Positions 1-8,710 of a DNA stretch of 48,352 nucleotides are shown here, piece after piece (the stretch's first letter is position 1; each line of letters begins with the position of its first letter). The position numbers and the translations under genes are program-made. Source of the DNA: Sulfurovum sp. (lineage in GTDB: Bacteria > Campylobacterota > Campylobacteria > Campylobacterales > Sulfurovaceae); assembly GCA_020721345.1 (NCBI GenBank), contig DYMX01000009.1, positions 1-48,352 on the forward strand, in the 5' to 3' direction. A model generated the notes under the pieces. That model was not told the origin of the DNA, made no database searches, and worked only from the letters and a program-made list of their open reading frames with translations.

Positions 1-51
1 GCTGACCTCTTCGCTGCCAGCGAAGCGCTCTCCCAGCTGAGCTAATGCCCC
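1..51 (-). tRNA. tRNA-Ala (anticodon GGC), 3' end outside the window
   Basis: Read on the minus strand, the acceptor 5' arm GGGGCAT starts at 51, followed by the D-arm (GCTC-AGCTGGGA-GAGC). The anticodon stem CTTCG/CGAAG encloses the 7-nt loop CTGGCAG, giving anticodon GGC, which reads alanine codons GCC/GCU. The variable region and the start of the T-arm (AGGTC AGC) reach the window edge, so the T-arm and the 3' acceptor strand are missing. The stems pair perfectly in what is visible. Confidence 0.93.
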
Positions 52-97
52 ACAGCTTAAGAAACAAAATTGTATATCAACAAAACCTAAAAAATGC

Positions 98-1084
98 TTA
101 ATCTTTGATGGCAAAATACTCTCTTGGCTCATTTTTTGACGGAAATGAGGTTACTTTAACAACCTCATCATCAACGGTGATGTCATATATGCTATTTTTG
201 TCATTCTTGGCATAAGTTAGCGCTATTTTAGCCCCAAGCTCTTTATCTTTAGTTGTAGAATTTTTAGAAATCAGCGAATAAGAACCGATCATGGGGAGTT
301 TAAAACTTGTAAATTTTGAAGTTTGCAGACTCTCCAAGGAGTCATTATCTTCTTTGTCTCTGCCAATGATAAGTTTTGCACCGTCTGGAAGCCTAAAATG
401 TCTTCCAAATTTTAAAATTTCTATATCCTCCATATCAAACTTGTCATTTGCTATATGTTCTCTCATTTTTTGTGAGTAATATGGATCGGTAAGCAGACAT
501 CCGCCACTAGGACTCTCAAAATCTTCCCACCCGAATTCTTTTGCAAGAGCGAGCTGTCCATCTCGCCCACGCCCTGATATATCAAGCAGTTTATCCCTAT
601 CTACCCAGCCTTTAATTTCCGGCGTTGTTGCTTCCATCAGTTTTGCCGACATTGGACGAAGTATCAGCTTTTCGTCTATATCATTTGCCAATTTGCTAAC
701 AAGCCTAAGGGCATCGCTTCTTTGGCTCATCGGGCGTTGTCCTAAAACTTCTCCAGTGATGATAAATGAAGCGTCGTATTTTGGAAGCAACTCTTTTGCT
801 ATCCTAAACATATATCCGTGGCAGTCTATACAAGGATTGAAATTTTTACCATATCCGTAAACCGGATTAAATAGTATCTTTTCTACATATTCATCTCTTA
901 CATCGATAATCTCAAATTTTGCTCCAGCAATATTGGCTCTGGAGGCAAGTATATCGCTGATATCTTTTGTACCGCCAAAACCTATTTTTATGTAGAGCGC
1001 TATTACCTCTATGCCCATATCGGCAACTGTTTTGATAGCTAGCATGCTATCAAGTCCTCCGCTAAATAACGCCAATGCTCTCAT
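98..1084 (-). CDS. PP-loop ATPase of the ThiI/TrmU-like type, probably RNA-modifying
   Basis: A 328-residue protein opening with a PP-loop (SGGLDS, residues 8-13), which binds ATP in adenylating enzymes such as ThiI, MnmA and argininosuccinate synthase. Cys85 and Cys88 (NPCIDC) and Cys196 (GGCLL) resemble the catalytic or metal-binding cysteines of sulfur-transferring tRNA enzymes. The last ~80 residues look like a small RNA-binding module of the NFACT-R type, but I am less sure of this. It is often annotated as tRNA methyltransferase or argininosuccinate synthase; neither name is supported by a substrate. The ATG lies inside the end of dnaG (23-bp overlap), so the two are probably co-transcribed and translationally coupled. 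Exact substrate unknown. Confidence 0.75.
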   Translation of the reverse strand: MRALALFSGGLDSMLAIKTVADMGIEVIALYIKIGFGGTKDISDILASRANIAGAKFEIIDVRDEYVEKILFNPVYGYGKNFNPCIDCHGYMFRIAKELLPKYDASFIITGEVLGQRPMSQRSDALRLVSKLANDIDEKLILRPMSAKLMEATTPEIKGWVDRDKLLDISGRGRDGQLALAKEFGWEDFESPSGGCLLTDPYYSQKMREHIANDKFDMEDIEILKFGRHFRLPDGAKLIIGRDKEDNDSLESLQTSKFTSFKLPMIGSYSLISKNSTTKDKELGAKIALTYAKNDKNSIYDITVDDEVVKVTSFPSKNEPREYFAIKD

Positions 1085-2720
1085 GTTCTATGAGTTCTCC
1101 TTTTTTAAGTCTAGGCAATATATCTGCTTTTAATTTTCTTATTTGCAGCATTTTTGTGGCGGTTGATATATTTTTATCGTTTGTGATATTTTTTAGTTTA
1201 TCTTCATAAAAGTTAATTAGAAAATCTCTGATAGATTTTTGCATCTCAGCTTTATCTATTACCATAATATCTTCTCTTAAAAACAGCGTTCTTGCAAGTT
1301 CGTGCTCTTTATCGTTTTGACATACAACATCATAGTGAGATTGATATTCTCCAAGCATGGAAGGGTGAATATATTTTCCGACTATACTAGCAATATCAGG
1401 ATATTCTAAAAGAGATTTTAAAAAACATAATTTTGCCGTATCTTCTTTTGATTGAATACCCACGGTTGCTGCAAAATTCTTTTTTTGACCTTTTTGAAAA
1501 AGAGAAATCGGCACACCGATAACTGAAGACGCATATGGTGTATATGAATCTTTTATAATATCACTAAGCCCGCTCATATAGCTTTTAATGGCATCAAATG
1601 CATTCTCTTTTTCTTTTGGATTAGAAAGATCAAAGCCTGAAGCCAAACTTTGTATTACAAATTCAACCAATGGCTTTTGTTCCCTAAAAAGCTGCGCAAC
1701 CAGTGAAATCTGAGCGTTGGCGATCAAATCTGCCGGATCTGCATTATCCGGAAAAAGCACCACTCCGCCGTCAAATCCTGCGATGGAAAGCATTGTGGCA
1801 GCTTTAAGCGCTGCGGCAACACCTGCCTTGTCTCCATCGTAAGCAAGTACTATTTTCGGATCGCCTTTTCGTAAAAGCGGTAAATGTTCATTGGTAAGAG
1901 CAGTGCCAAGCGTTGCAACCGCTTCTTTAAAGCCGCCTTGATGAAGCATAATGACATCAAGATAACCTTCTGTTATAATAATCTTTTTATTTGCATATAT
2001 ATGTTCTTTTGCTATATTGTAGCCGTACAAAAGTTTGGATTTGTTAAAAAGTTTTGTTTGAGGCGAATTGATATATTTTGCCGGATGGTTAGAAATAGTT
2101 CTGCCTCCAAAACCTACAATAGCGCCGCTTTGATTGTATATAGGAAATGTTATACGATTGGTTAATCTTGCATAAATTCCGCCTTCGCCTTTGGCTAAAA
2201 CCCCTATCTCTTCTGAAACATTAAATGGAACAAGCGTTGATTCTAAAAATCTAACTACATCTTTGCTCTCACCGACATAGCCGACACCAAACTGTTCTAT
2301 GGAATTTTGATTTACGCCTCTCTTGTGAAGATATGCCAATACTTCGCTTTTAGAAGATAAATTTTTCTGGTACCATAACTCCAAAGATTCTAAAGCTTTT
2401 TTGCTTTCACTTAGATCACCTTTGCCTTGCGTATAATGCAAAGTAAAATTGAAACTTGATGCTATTTTCTCTACAGCCTCAGGATAGGTTAGTTTTTCCA
2501 GATCCATAACAAACTTAATGCTGTCTCCGCCTACACCACAACCAAAACAATGATATATCTGCTTATTTGGGCTTACAACAAAACTAGCGGTTTTTTCGCC
2601 GTGAAAAGGACAGCACGCTTTATAGTTTGCGCCGCTTTTTTTTAGCTCGATGTAATTGCCTATAACATCAACAATATCTATGGTATTTTTTAAGTTTTCT
2701 ATCGAAGCTGTATCTATCAT
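1062..2720 (-). CDS. dnaG: DNA primase DnaG
   Basis: 552 residues. DnaG makes the RNA primers for chromosomal replication at the fork together with DnaB. The N-terminal CHC2 zinc finger is complete: Cys37 and His40 (CCPFH), Cys58 and Cys61 (HCFGC). The primase core with the Toprim acidic motif (ITEGYLDVIMLHQ, about residue 250) and the later acidic pair AYDGDKAG follow. The C-terminal DnaB-interaction part is short and divergent, as is common in this phylum. It overlaps the downstream PP-loop gene by 23 bp. Transcription starts in the short gap before 2720 and diverges from the LapB-like gene. Confidence 0.97.
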   Translation of the reverse strand: MIDTASIENLKNTIDIVDVIGNYIELKKSGANYKACCPFHGEKTASFVVSPNKQIYHCFGCGVGGDSIKFVMDLEKLTYPEAVEKIASSFNFTLHYTQGKGDLSESKKALESLELWYQKNLSSKSEVLAYLHKRGVNQNSIEQFGVGYVGESKDVVRFLESTLVPFNVSEEIGVLAKGEGGIYARLTNRITFPIYNQSGAIVGFGGRTISNHPAKYINSPQTKLFNKSKLLYGYNIAKEHIYANKKIIITEGYLDVIMLHQGGFKEAVATLGTALTNEHLPLLRKGDPKIVLAYDGDKAGVAAALKAATMLSIAGFDGGVVLFPDNADPADLIANAQISLVAQLFREQKPLVEFVIQSLASGFDLSNPKEKENAFDAIKSYMSGLSDIIKDSYTPYASSVIGVPISLFQKGQKKNFAATVGIQSKEDTAKLCFLKSLLEYPDIASIVGKYIHPSMLGEYQSHYDVVCQNDKEHELARTLFLREDIMVIDKAEMQKSIRDFLINFYEDKLKNITNDKNISTATKMLQIRKLKADILPRLKKGELIEHESIGVI

Positions 2721-2742
2721 CTCATCATTATAGCAAATTTGG

Positions 2743-2748
2743 TATAAT
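2743..2748 (+). promoter_or_regulatory. -10 element of the LapB-like/rnhA/rnc/aroC operon
   Basis: A perfect TATAAT in the context TTTGGTATAATTAATTA lies 42-62 nt before the two candidate start codons of the LapB-like gene. There is no clear -35 box, which is normal for sigma-70 promoters of Campylobacterota. The same string GGTATAATTAATTA recurs before der (34627-34640). Confidence 0.6.
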
Positions 2749-2804
2749 TAATTACCGCACTAGGTAACAATCCAATTAAAGGAAAAGCTATTTTAAAAGA
2801 TATA

Positions 2805-3836
2805 TTGCCTGGATTTACTGATCCGCTATTTAGTATATTCATTATCTTTTTGCTTGGATTCCTTGTTGCAGTTGCAGCATATTTTTTGGAATTTTACAAG
2901 AAACAAAAAGAGCATAATTCGCTTCTGTTTTTTTTAGAAAAATTTGAAAGTAATGAATGCAGCCTAGATACAAAAAACTTAAAATATGAACCAAATATGC
3001 TAACTCCGCTCTCCTTGCTGGCAAAAGCCTTTGAAAAAAGCGGAGAATATCATAGAGCCATAAGTATATATCTCTTTTTGATCAAAAATATCCCCGATGA
3101 ACTTCCGAAATACGAGCTTATGGAATACCTTGGCAATACTTATCTAAATGCCGGCTTCTTGGGAAGGGCTGAGTCTATCTATCTTGATATACTTTCAAAG
3201 CATCCTAGAAACAAAAGCGTACTCTATTCGCTTGGTATTGTTTATGAATTGACACATAATTTCAATAGCGCTAAAGAAACATTGATCCCGCTTGAAACAT
3301 TAGGTGAAGATACTGCAAAACTAAAATCATTTTTTGAATTTGAAAGTTTGATCTATGATAAAAAAATCTCTAAAAATGAAAAAATTGATGCCTTAGTAGA
3401 GCTATATAAAAAATATCCAAATTTATACAGATTGATCATTGATTGGCTATTTAAACTTGATCCTGCAAAAGCATGGAGTATTTATGATGATAAAAAAACA
3501 GCAGAAATTATAGATATTATATGGTTCTTAGGTATAGAAAAAATAGATTTTGATATAATCAAAGACGATAGCATCATAAATGAGGTCTTTTTTATCAAAG
3601 GATATACAGATAAGGTTGCTGTTTTTTCAGATAGACTCAATCTAAATATGCTTAGTCTTGCAAAACAAAATAACTATGACAAAGCAACACTTGTTTTTTC
3701 ATATATATGTCTGGAGTGCAGAGTTGCCTTTCCAACATCATTTAAAAGATGTCCAAACTGCAAAACGGTTAATTCTATAAAAGTGGAGGATGAGCTTGGA
3801 AAAACAATGCAAAAAAGCGATAACTCTCTATTGTGA
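2805..3836 (+). CDS. LapB (YciM)-like membrane-anchored TPR protein with a C-terminal zinc ribbon
   Basis: 343 residues from TTG at 2805. One N-terminal membrane helix (about residues 8-28) is followed by several tetratricopeptide repeats (about 40-180). A rubredoxin-like CxxC...CPNC pair (YICLEC and RCPNC) sits near the C-terminus. This order matches LapB/YciM, an inner-membrane adaptor that controls lipopolysaccharide synthesis in enterobacteria; the same role here is inferred. Start choice is uncertain: the only good Shine-Dalgarno (AAAGGA, 2778-2783) lies 6 nt before an in-frame ATT at 2790, while TTG 2805 is about 21 nt away from it. ATT 2790 would add five residues. The rnhA start lies inside the 3' end of this gene. 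Confidence 0.78.
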   Translation: MPGFTDPLFSIFIIFLLGFLVAVAAYFLEFYKKQKEHNSLLFFLEKFESNECSLDTKNLKYEPNMLTPLSLLAKAFEKSGEYHRAISIYLFLIKNIPDELPKYELMEYLGNTYLNAGFLGRAESIYLDILSKHPRNKSVLYSLGIVYELTHNFNSAKETLIPLETLGEDTAKLKSFFEFESLIYDKKISKNEKIDALVELYKKYPNLYRLIIDWLFKLDPAKAWSIYDDKKTAEIIDIIWFLGIEKIDFDIIKDDSIINEVFFIKGYTDKVAVFSDRLNLNMLSLAKQNNYDKATLVFSYICLECRVAFPTSFKRCPNCKTVNSIKVEDELGKTMQKSDNSLL

Positions 3837-4233
3837 CGGCTCAAGTCTAGGCAATCCCGGTCCAGGCGGATATGGCGGCATACTTTCATATAACGGCGTA
3901 AAAAAAAGTTATAGCGGAGGCGAAGTTCATACTACAAATAACCGCATGGAGCTTAAAGCAGTCATAGAAGGATTGAAGCTCTTAAAAGAACCTTGCTGTG
4001 TTGAGATCGTAAGTGACAGCAGTTATGTAGTAAAAGCTATCAATGAATGGCTAGAAGGCTGGATAGTAAAAAAATTTGCAAAAGTAAAAAATGTTGATCT
4101 TTGGCAAGAATTCATAGAAGCCTCAAAGCCCCATATCGTAAAAGGAACTTGGATAAAAGGTCATGCAGGGCATATAGAAAACGAAATTTGTGATAAAATG
4201 GCAAAAGATGAAGCTATGAAATTCAAAGGATAA
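3790..4233 (+). CDS. rnhA: Ribonuclease HI
   Basis: 147 residues, normal size. RNase HI cuts the RNA strand of RNA:DNA hybrids. All four catalytic acids are visible: Asp in LYCDGSS, Glu in RMELKAV, Asp in SDSSYV and the final Asp in ENEICDKMA. The glycine-rich GNPGPGGYGG follows the first one. The gene starts 47 bp before the end of the LapB-like gene. GGAGG (3785-3789) directly abuts ATG 3790, leaving no spacer; TTG at 3796 has a 6-nt spacer and may be the true start, two residues later. Confidence 0.97.
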   Translation: MSLEKQCKKAITLYCDGSSLGNPGPGGYGGILSYNGVKKSYSGGEVHTTNNRMELKAVIEGLKLLKEPCCVEIVSDSSYVVKAINEWLEGWIVKKFAKVKNVDLWQEFIEASKPHIVKGTWIKGHAGHIENEICDKMAKDEAMKFKG

Positions 4234-4237
4234 TAAT

Positions 4238-4840
4238 ATGTCTATTGCATTAAAACTGGTAATCATAACTCTATTTACGATAACTATAAATGCCAATGAA
4301 ACGGTTTTGGAAGATATAAAAAGAACTTTAGCCATGATGGAAAGTGGCAACAAAAAAAGTATAGTCAATTCAAGAGGATTTTTAGGCAAATATCAACTTG
4401 GGGCAATGAGTCTGGTAGAGGCCGGTTTTGTTAAACTTGAAAATTATAAAGCATTAACTTATACACAAAAAACTAGCACAAGAGCAGCAAAAGTGATGTG
4501 GAAAGATGGATATAGTTTAACAAAATTCTTAAATGAAGAACAAAACTGGAATATAGCCGGCGGGAAAAGAGCATATTTAGCAAGCGATGAACTGCAAGAT
4601 GAAGCAATGGACAGGCTTCTAAGAAAAAATGCAAAAAGATTGGAAAATGCCGGTATTAATTTATCAGATCCGAAACTTGCGAAGTCACTATTAATGAGCG
4701 CTCATTTAGGAGGGGTTAAAAGTGCTATTGCCCTCTATAAAAACGGAACAGACTATAAAGATGAATACGGAACAAGTATCAAAAGATACTATCAAGCCGG
4801 CAAAAATTCCCAAAACGGTATAATTAAATTTGAAAATTAA
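4238..4840 (+). CDS. Secreted lysozyme-like (putative muramidase/lytic transglycosylase) protein
   Basis: 200 residues with a short signal peptide (hydrophobic 4-17, cut near INA-NE). The segment MMESGNKKSIVNSRGFLGKYQ resembles the start of a lysozyme-like/goose-type fold, where the Glu of the ES motif is the catalytic acid and GxYQ follows. This would act on periplasmic peptidoglycan. I see no LysM or SPOR domain. It sits 4 bp after rnhA and 9 bp before rnc in a housekeeping operon, which gives little functional hint. Family assignment rests on this motif only. Confidence 0.6.
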   Translation: MSIALKLVIITLFTITINANETVLEDIKRTLAMMESGNKKSIVNSRGFLGKYQLGAMSLVEAGFVKLENYKALTYTQKTSTRAAKVMWKDGYSLTKFLNEEQNWNIAGGKRAYLASDELQDEAMDRLLRKNAKRLENAGINLSDPKLAKSLLMSAHLGGVKSAIALYKNGTDYKDEYGTSIKRYYQAGKNSQNGIIKFEN

Positions 4841-4849
4841 GGAGAATTA

Positions 4850-5533
4850 ATGGACGATTATTTTGAACTAGAGTCAAGGCTTGGATATAGTTTTAAAAAC
4901 AAGCAATTGATTATTGAGGCTTTAACTCATAAAAGTTTTAAAAAGCCTTACAATAATGAGCGGCTTGAATTTTTAGGAGATGCGGTGCTTGACCTGATAG
5001 TGGGAGAATATCTGTTTAAAAAGTTTCCGTCATCGGATGAGGGAACACTATCAAAAATAAGAGCATCGCTTGTAAACGAAAACGGCTTTGCTCATTTGGC
5101 AAATGAGCTTAACTTAGGGAAATACATCTATATCTCACTGGCGGAAGAAAACAATGAAGGCAGAACTAAGCTCTCTTTGCTTTCAAATGCATTCGAAGCA
5201 GTAATGGGGGCAATTTATCTAGAGAGCGGATTAGACGGCGCTAAAAGTATTGCTATTAAATTATTAGAGGAGTGCTACCCTACTATTGATCTGCAAACAC
5301 TCTCAAAAGATTATAAAACCGCTCTTCAAGAATACACGCAGGCAAAATACGGCGTAACTCCTACATATGAGATGATAGGTTCATCTGGACCTGATCATAA
5401 AAAAGAGTTTGAAATAGAAGTTCTTTTAGTGGATAAAACTCTTGCAACTTCAAGCGGAAAAAGTAAAAAAGAGGCTCAACAAAAAGCGGCGCAAATTGCG
5501 TTGGATATTTTATCAAGCGAGGATGCAAAATGA
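4850..5533 (+). CDS. rnc: Ribonuclease III
   Basis: 227 residues. RNase III cuts double-stranded RNA and matures rRNA precursors. The signature [14 protein letters not shown] (about residues 36-49) carries the catalytic acids, and a second acidic site lies in [13 protein letters not shown]. The C-terminal double-stranded RNA-binding domain (about residues 153-225) ends in the typical [16 protein letters not shown] helix. GGAG stands 6 nt before the ATG. Its stop overlaps the start of aroC (ATGA). Confidence 0.97.
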   Translation: MDDYFELESRLGYSFKNKQLIIEALTHKSFKKPYNNERLEFLGDAVLDLIVGEYLFKKFPSSDEGTLSKIRASLVNENGFAHLANELNLGKYIYISLAEENNEGRTKLSLLSNAFEAVMGAIYLESGLDGAKSIAIKLLEECYPTIDLQTLSKDYKTALQEYTQAKYGVTPTYEMIGSSGPDHKKEFEIEVLLVDKTLATSSGKSKKEAQQKAAQIALDILSSEDAK

Positions 5534-6606
5534 ATACTTTTGGACAAAAATTAAGAGTGACAACGTTTGGTGAATCGCATGGAAAAGCGCTTGGATGTAT
5601 AGTTGACGGCGTGCCTGCCGGACTCTCAATAGATGAAGAGTTTATACAAAGCGAACTAAATCGTAGAAAACCGGGCAAAAGTCCACTTGAAACAAGCAGA
5701 AAAGAGGATGATAAAGTTGAGATATTAAGCGGCGTTTTTGAAGGATCAAGCACTGGAACTCCAATCGCAATGGTCATCTACAATACAAACCAAAAAAGCG
5801 GCGACTATGAAAATGTCAAAGATCTTTTTCGCCCAGCACATGCCGATTTTACATACTTTCACAAATACGGCTTTAGAGATTATAGAGGCGGCGGACGCTC
5901 CTCTGCAAGAGAAACGGCTGCAAGAGTCGCTGCAGGCGCTATCGCGAAATTAATGCTTAAAGAGATAGGAATAAAAATAGAAGCCGGCATAAGCGCGATA
6001 GGCAATATTGAAGGATTAGAGTATGATTTTGAATATGCCAAGAGAAGTAAAATGCATGCTCTTGATCAAAAAAGAGAAGATCTGCAAGAAAAACTTATCA
6101 TGGAAGCAAAAAATGCCCACGATTCTGTCGGTGGGACCGTAATCGTAAGAGCCACAGGAGTCCCCGTGGGATTGGGGGAACCGTTATACTACAAACTTGA
6201 CTCCACTTTAGCCGAAGCAATGATGGGAATAAACGCTGTTAAAGCCGTAGAAATAGGTGATGGCATAGCATCCTCTATGCTTAGAGGTTCACAAAATAAT
6301 GATCAAATAACAAAAAACGGGTTTAGCTCAAATCATAGCGGAGGGATACTCGGCGGGATCAGCAACGGTGATACCGTGGTTGTAAAAACATATTTTAAGC
6401 CCACACCGTCAATTTTTCAAGAACAGCATACTATCGATACATTAGGCAGGGAAGTTGAATGCAATCTCAAAGGCAGGCATGATCCATGTGTTGCAATAAG
6501 AGGTGTTGTTGTCTGCGAAGCAATGATGGCATTAGTGTTGGCAGATATGGCGCTTTTAAACATGAGCGCTAAGATGGAAAATATAAAGAGTATATACGTC
6601 AAATAA
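5530..6606 (+). CDS. aroC: Chorismate synthase
   Basis: 358 residues, full length. It makes chorismate from EPSP with reduced FMN, the last step of the common aromatic pathway. Diagnostic segments: [11 protein letters not shown] near the N-terminus, [20 protein letters not shown] in the middle, and [12 protein letters not shown] near the C-terminus. It overlaps rnc by 4 bp and closes the operon that starts with the LapB-like gene. Chorismate also feeds the futalosine menaquinone route, for which mqnC is present at 28926-29972. Confidence 0.97.
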   Translation: MNTFGQKLRVTTFGESHGKALGCIVDGVPAGLSIDEEFIQSELNRRKPGKSPLETSRKEDDKVEILSGVFEGSSTGTPIAMVIYNTNQKSGDYENVKDLFRPAHADFTYFHKYGFRDYRGGGRSSARETAARVAAGAIAKLMLKEIGIKIEAGISAIGNIEGLEYDFEYAKRSKMHALDQKREDLQEKLIMEAKNAHDSVGGTVIVRATGVPVGLGEPLYYKLDSTLAEAMMGINAVKAVEIGDGIASSMLRGSQNNDQITKNGFSSNHSGGILGGISNGDTVVVKTYFKPTPSIFQEQHTIDTLGREVECNLKGRHDPCVAIRGVVVCEAMMALVLADMALLNMSAKMENIKSIYVK

Positions 6607-6678
6607 TATTTTCTTATAGTCATAAAATAAAAAAAATAATTTTTAAATATTAAATTAAAATGGGTTCAAAGAGTTCAT

Positions 6679-7074
6679 ATGCTAATTTTTGGTTTCGAAC
6701 TTAACAAAAATGCGATCACGGTTGATTTTACGAAATGTAATTTTGGAAAATGGCTTTATAGCGAGTGTCAAAAACTTTGCAGTATAGATGAAAATACATG
6801 CGGGCTTATCTCAGAAGTAGAAAAACTTCATATGCAGCTTCATAATGTCTATTTGGAGATATTTAAAATATATTTCGGCGAACAGAAAAAAGGTTTTTTT
6901 GAAAGCATATTCGGCTCAAAGAAAAAATCGCTTACAGAACAAGAAGTAAAAGTGGCAAACGATCACTATAAACATCTAGAAGATATATCAAATCTTTTGG
7001 TAAATAAACTTAGCTTGCTTCAAAAAAGAATACATTCAACTTCTCAAGATGCTATTGATACCATAGGACCTTAA
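6679..7074 (+). CDS. Free-standing CZB (chemoreceptor zinc-binding) domain protein
   Basis: 131 residues, made almost only of a CZB-like four-helix domain. KCNFGKWLY carries the conserved Cys; LHMQLH and NDHYKH supply His ligands. In CZB proteins such as Helicobacter TlpD this Cys and three His bind zinc and sense oxidants. The usual first His (HxxW/F) is not inside the frame from ATG 6679; the codon just before that ATG is CAT, but no standard upstream start exists. No methyl-accepting or GGDEF partner domain is attached. It follows aroC after 72 AT-rich bases, possibly with its own promoter (TATAGT near 6614), and its stop is 1 bp from that of rnhB. Confidence 0.65.
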   Translation: MLIFGFELNKNAITVDFTKCNFGKWLYSECQKLCSIDENTCGLISEVEKLHMQLHNVYLEIFKIYFGEQKKGFFESIFGSKKKSLTEQEVKVANDHYKHLEDISNLLVNKLSLLQKRIHSTSQDAIDTIGP

Positions 7075-7075
7075 A

Positions 7076-7627
7076 TCAATAGTCTATATTTTTTATCTTA
7101 AAGCTTTTACGGTGGATATCACATCTGCCGTATTGCGATATAGCGTGGATATGTGCTTTAGTGCCGTATCCTTTATGTGATCCGAACCCGTAGTTTGAAT
7201 ATGACCTGTCATAATCTTGCATTAATTTATCTCTGGTTACTTTAGCCAAGATACTTGCTGCCATCACTTCGTCTATTGTTTCATCGGCTTTTATCATTGT
7301 TCGAAGATTTTTTACGCCAAAAGTACAATTTCCATCAAATAGATAATCAAATCCCGTTAAATTTTCTACTATGTTTTTAAGTCCATTCGCCAAGCAGGCC
7401 GATATTCCAATATCGTCTATTTGACTTGAATCTATTACGACAATATGATATTTTGAAGCTTCTATAATTTTGTCAAACAAATATTCTCTTTTTTTGTGAG
7501 ATAATTTTTTAGAATCGGCTAAATTTTCTATAGTTTGCTCCAATACAACGCCTGCCATAACAAGCGGTCCTGCAACCGGTCCACGGCCGGCTTCATCTAT
7601 GCCGCATATTTTTTGTTTATCTTGCAT
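7076..7627 (-). CDS. rnhB: Ribonuclease HII
   Basis: 183 residues. RNase HII removes ribonucleotides misincorporated in DNA. The catalytic acids are in GIDEAGRGPVAGPLV (Asp and Glu, residues 10-11), in YLFDGN and in VMAASILAKVTRD. It is the second RNase H type in the window, about 3 kb from rnhA. Convergent with the CZB gene. Confidence 0.97.
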   Translation of the reverse strand: MQDKQKICGIDEAGRGPVAGPLVMAGVVLEQTIENLADSKKLSHKKREYLFDKIIEASKYHIVVIDSSQIDDIGISACLANGLKNIVENLTGFDYLFDGNCTFGVKNLRTMIKADETIDEVMAASILAKVTRDKLMQDYDRSYSNYGFGSHKGYGTKAHIHAISQYGRCDIHRKSFKIKNIDY

Positions 7628-7669
7628 TAATTATTTTGCCTTTTTTGTTTGTAGGGCGTTAATCTTTTT

Positions 7670-7717
7670 GGAGTAAAATACAATTGTTGCAAGGTTGAAT
7701 TGCAATTCTTTTACTCC
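7670..7717. other. Long imperfect intergenic hairpin
   Basis: Arms GGAGTAAAA (7670-7678) and TTTTACTCC (7709-7717) pair perfectly. After a small bulge, AATTG/CAATT pairs again, leaving a loop of about 11 nt. No U-run follows on either strand. It lies between ppk2 and rnhB, both on the minus strand. It may be a processing or termination signal, or a decayed repeat. Confidence 0.45.
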
Positions 7718-7730
7718 TTCTTTAAATTCT

Positions 7731-7752
7731 CCACCGTTTTTTTAAGCGGTGG
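7731..7752 (-). terminator. Stem-loop directly after ppk2
   Basis: CCACCG (7731-7736) pairs with CGGTGG (7747-7752) around an AT loop. It begins 2 bp after the ppk2 stop codon in the minus direction. The stem is strong but no T-run follows on the minus strand, so it may be a Rho-assisted or 3'-end-protecting structure rather than a classical terminator. Confidence 0.5.
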
Positions 7753-7754
7753 TT

Positions 7755-8606
7755 TTATCCGACAAATTTTCCTTGATCTTTTAGATCCATTTCCATTATT
7801 TCTATCTCTCTATGACCATCATGAACTATCAAAGGGTCCACTGTAAAATCAAGTTCTTCGTTTTTGTCTTCGTATGGAACGTGACTTAGTATAGTTTTTA
7901 TGGCATTTAGCCTGGCTTTAAATTTATCGTCGCTTCTTATAACGGTCCATGGTGTTTTTCGCGTATGTGTTCGTTTTAACATCTCATATTTCATAAGAGT
8001 AAAATCATCCCATCTCTCTTGCATCTGTACATCTATTTCGCTTAGCTTCCACTGCTTTAACGGATTTGTCTCTCTCTCTTGAAATCTTAGATTTTGCATA
8101 TCTTTTGTAACGGAAAAATATATTTTTACAAAATAAAATCCGTGATTTATCAGATCAACCTCAAAAATAGGAACGCTTTTTATAAATGTATTGTATTCCT
8201 CTTTTGTACAAAATCCAAAAACAGGCTCTACCATAGCGCGATTGTACCAGCTTCTGTCAAACAATACTATTTCGCCGCCATGTGGAAACTGTTCAACATA
8301 TCTTTGAAAATACCATTGCGTTCTTTGAACATCAGAAGGCTTTCCAAGAGCCACTACGCGATAATGCTTCTCATTCATATATCTTGTTATTCTTCTGATC
8401 GCGCCGCCTTTGCCTGCCGCATCTCTGCCTTCTACAAGCACTATCATTTTTTTGTTGTGCTTTTCTAGATGATTTTGCAGCTTAATCAGTTCAACTTGAT
8501 AAGGCTTTAAAGAATTTTCCAACAGATATTCATCATATTTTTTATAAACTTTTTGCTGAAAAACACTATCGTTATAAAATTGTTCAATAAATTTTTCAAA
8601 TTCCAC
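7755..8606 (-). CDS. ppk2: Polyphosphate kinase 2 (PPK2)
   Basis: 283 residues. PPK2 transfers phosphate between polyphosphate and nucleotides. Walker A GRDAAGKGG (60-68), lid segment SDVQRTQWYFQRY and Walker B LFDRSWYNR (115-123) are all intact, with one domain only (class I size). Whether it prefers ADP or GDP cannot be told. It starts at GTG with GGAGA 6-7 nt upstream; ATG is absent nearby. A TATAAT on the minus strand (8675-8680) gives it its own promoter. It is the last gene of the phosphate island, which suggests a job in storing or mobilising phosphate. Confidence 0.95.
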   Translation of the reverse strand: MEFEKFIEQFYNDSVFQQKVYKKYDEYLLENSLKPYQVELIKLQNHLEKHNKKMIVLVEGRDAAGKGGAIRRITRYMNEKHYRVVALGKPSDVQRTQWYFQRYVEQFPHGGEIVLFDRSWYNRAMVEPVFGFCTKEEYNTFIKSVPIFEVDLINHGFYFVKIYFSVTKDMQNLRFQERETNPLKQWKLSEIDVQMQERWDDFTLMKYEMLKRTHTRKTPWTVIRSDDKFKARLNAIKTILSHVPYEDKNEELDFTVDPLIVHDGHREIEIMEMDLKDQGKFVG

Positions 8607-8674
8607 TTATATCTCTCCGCTTGTATCTTTTTATAAATAAAAAAATAATTCTAATCATTATTATCTATTTATAT

Positions 8675-8680
8675 TATACC
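8675..8680 (-). promoter_or_regulatory. -10 element of ppk2
   Basis: On the minus strand AAAGGTATAATATAAATAG contains TATAAT about 70 nt before the GTG of ppk2. No 11-bp Pho-type repeat is visible next to it, so ppk2 does not seem to share the control of pstS and olsF. Confidence 0.5.
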
Positions 8681-8710
8681 TTTTTATCACTTTTAAAATA
8701 ATTTGCTATT

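Noticed and set aside
98-1084. Argininosuccinate synthase (argG)
   Set aside because: Only the PP-loop is shared; the cysteine pattern and length fit the ThiI/TrmU-like group.
6660-6678. ATG at 6660 as a start giving the CZB protein its missing His
   Set aside because: It is in another reading frame; joining it would need a frameshift for which there is no sign.
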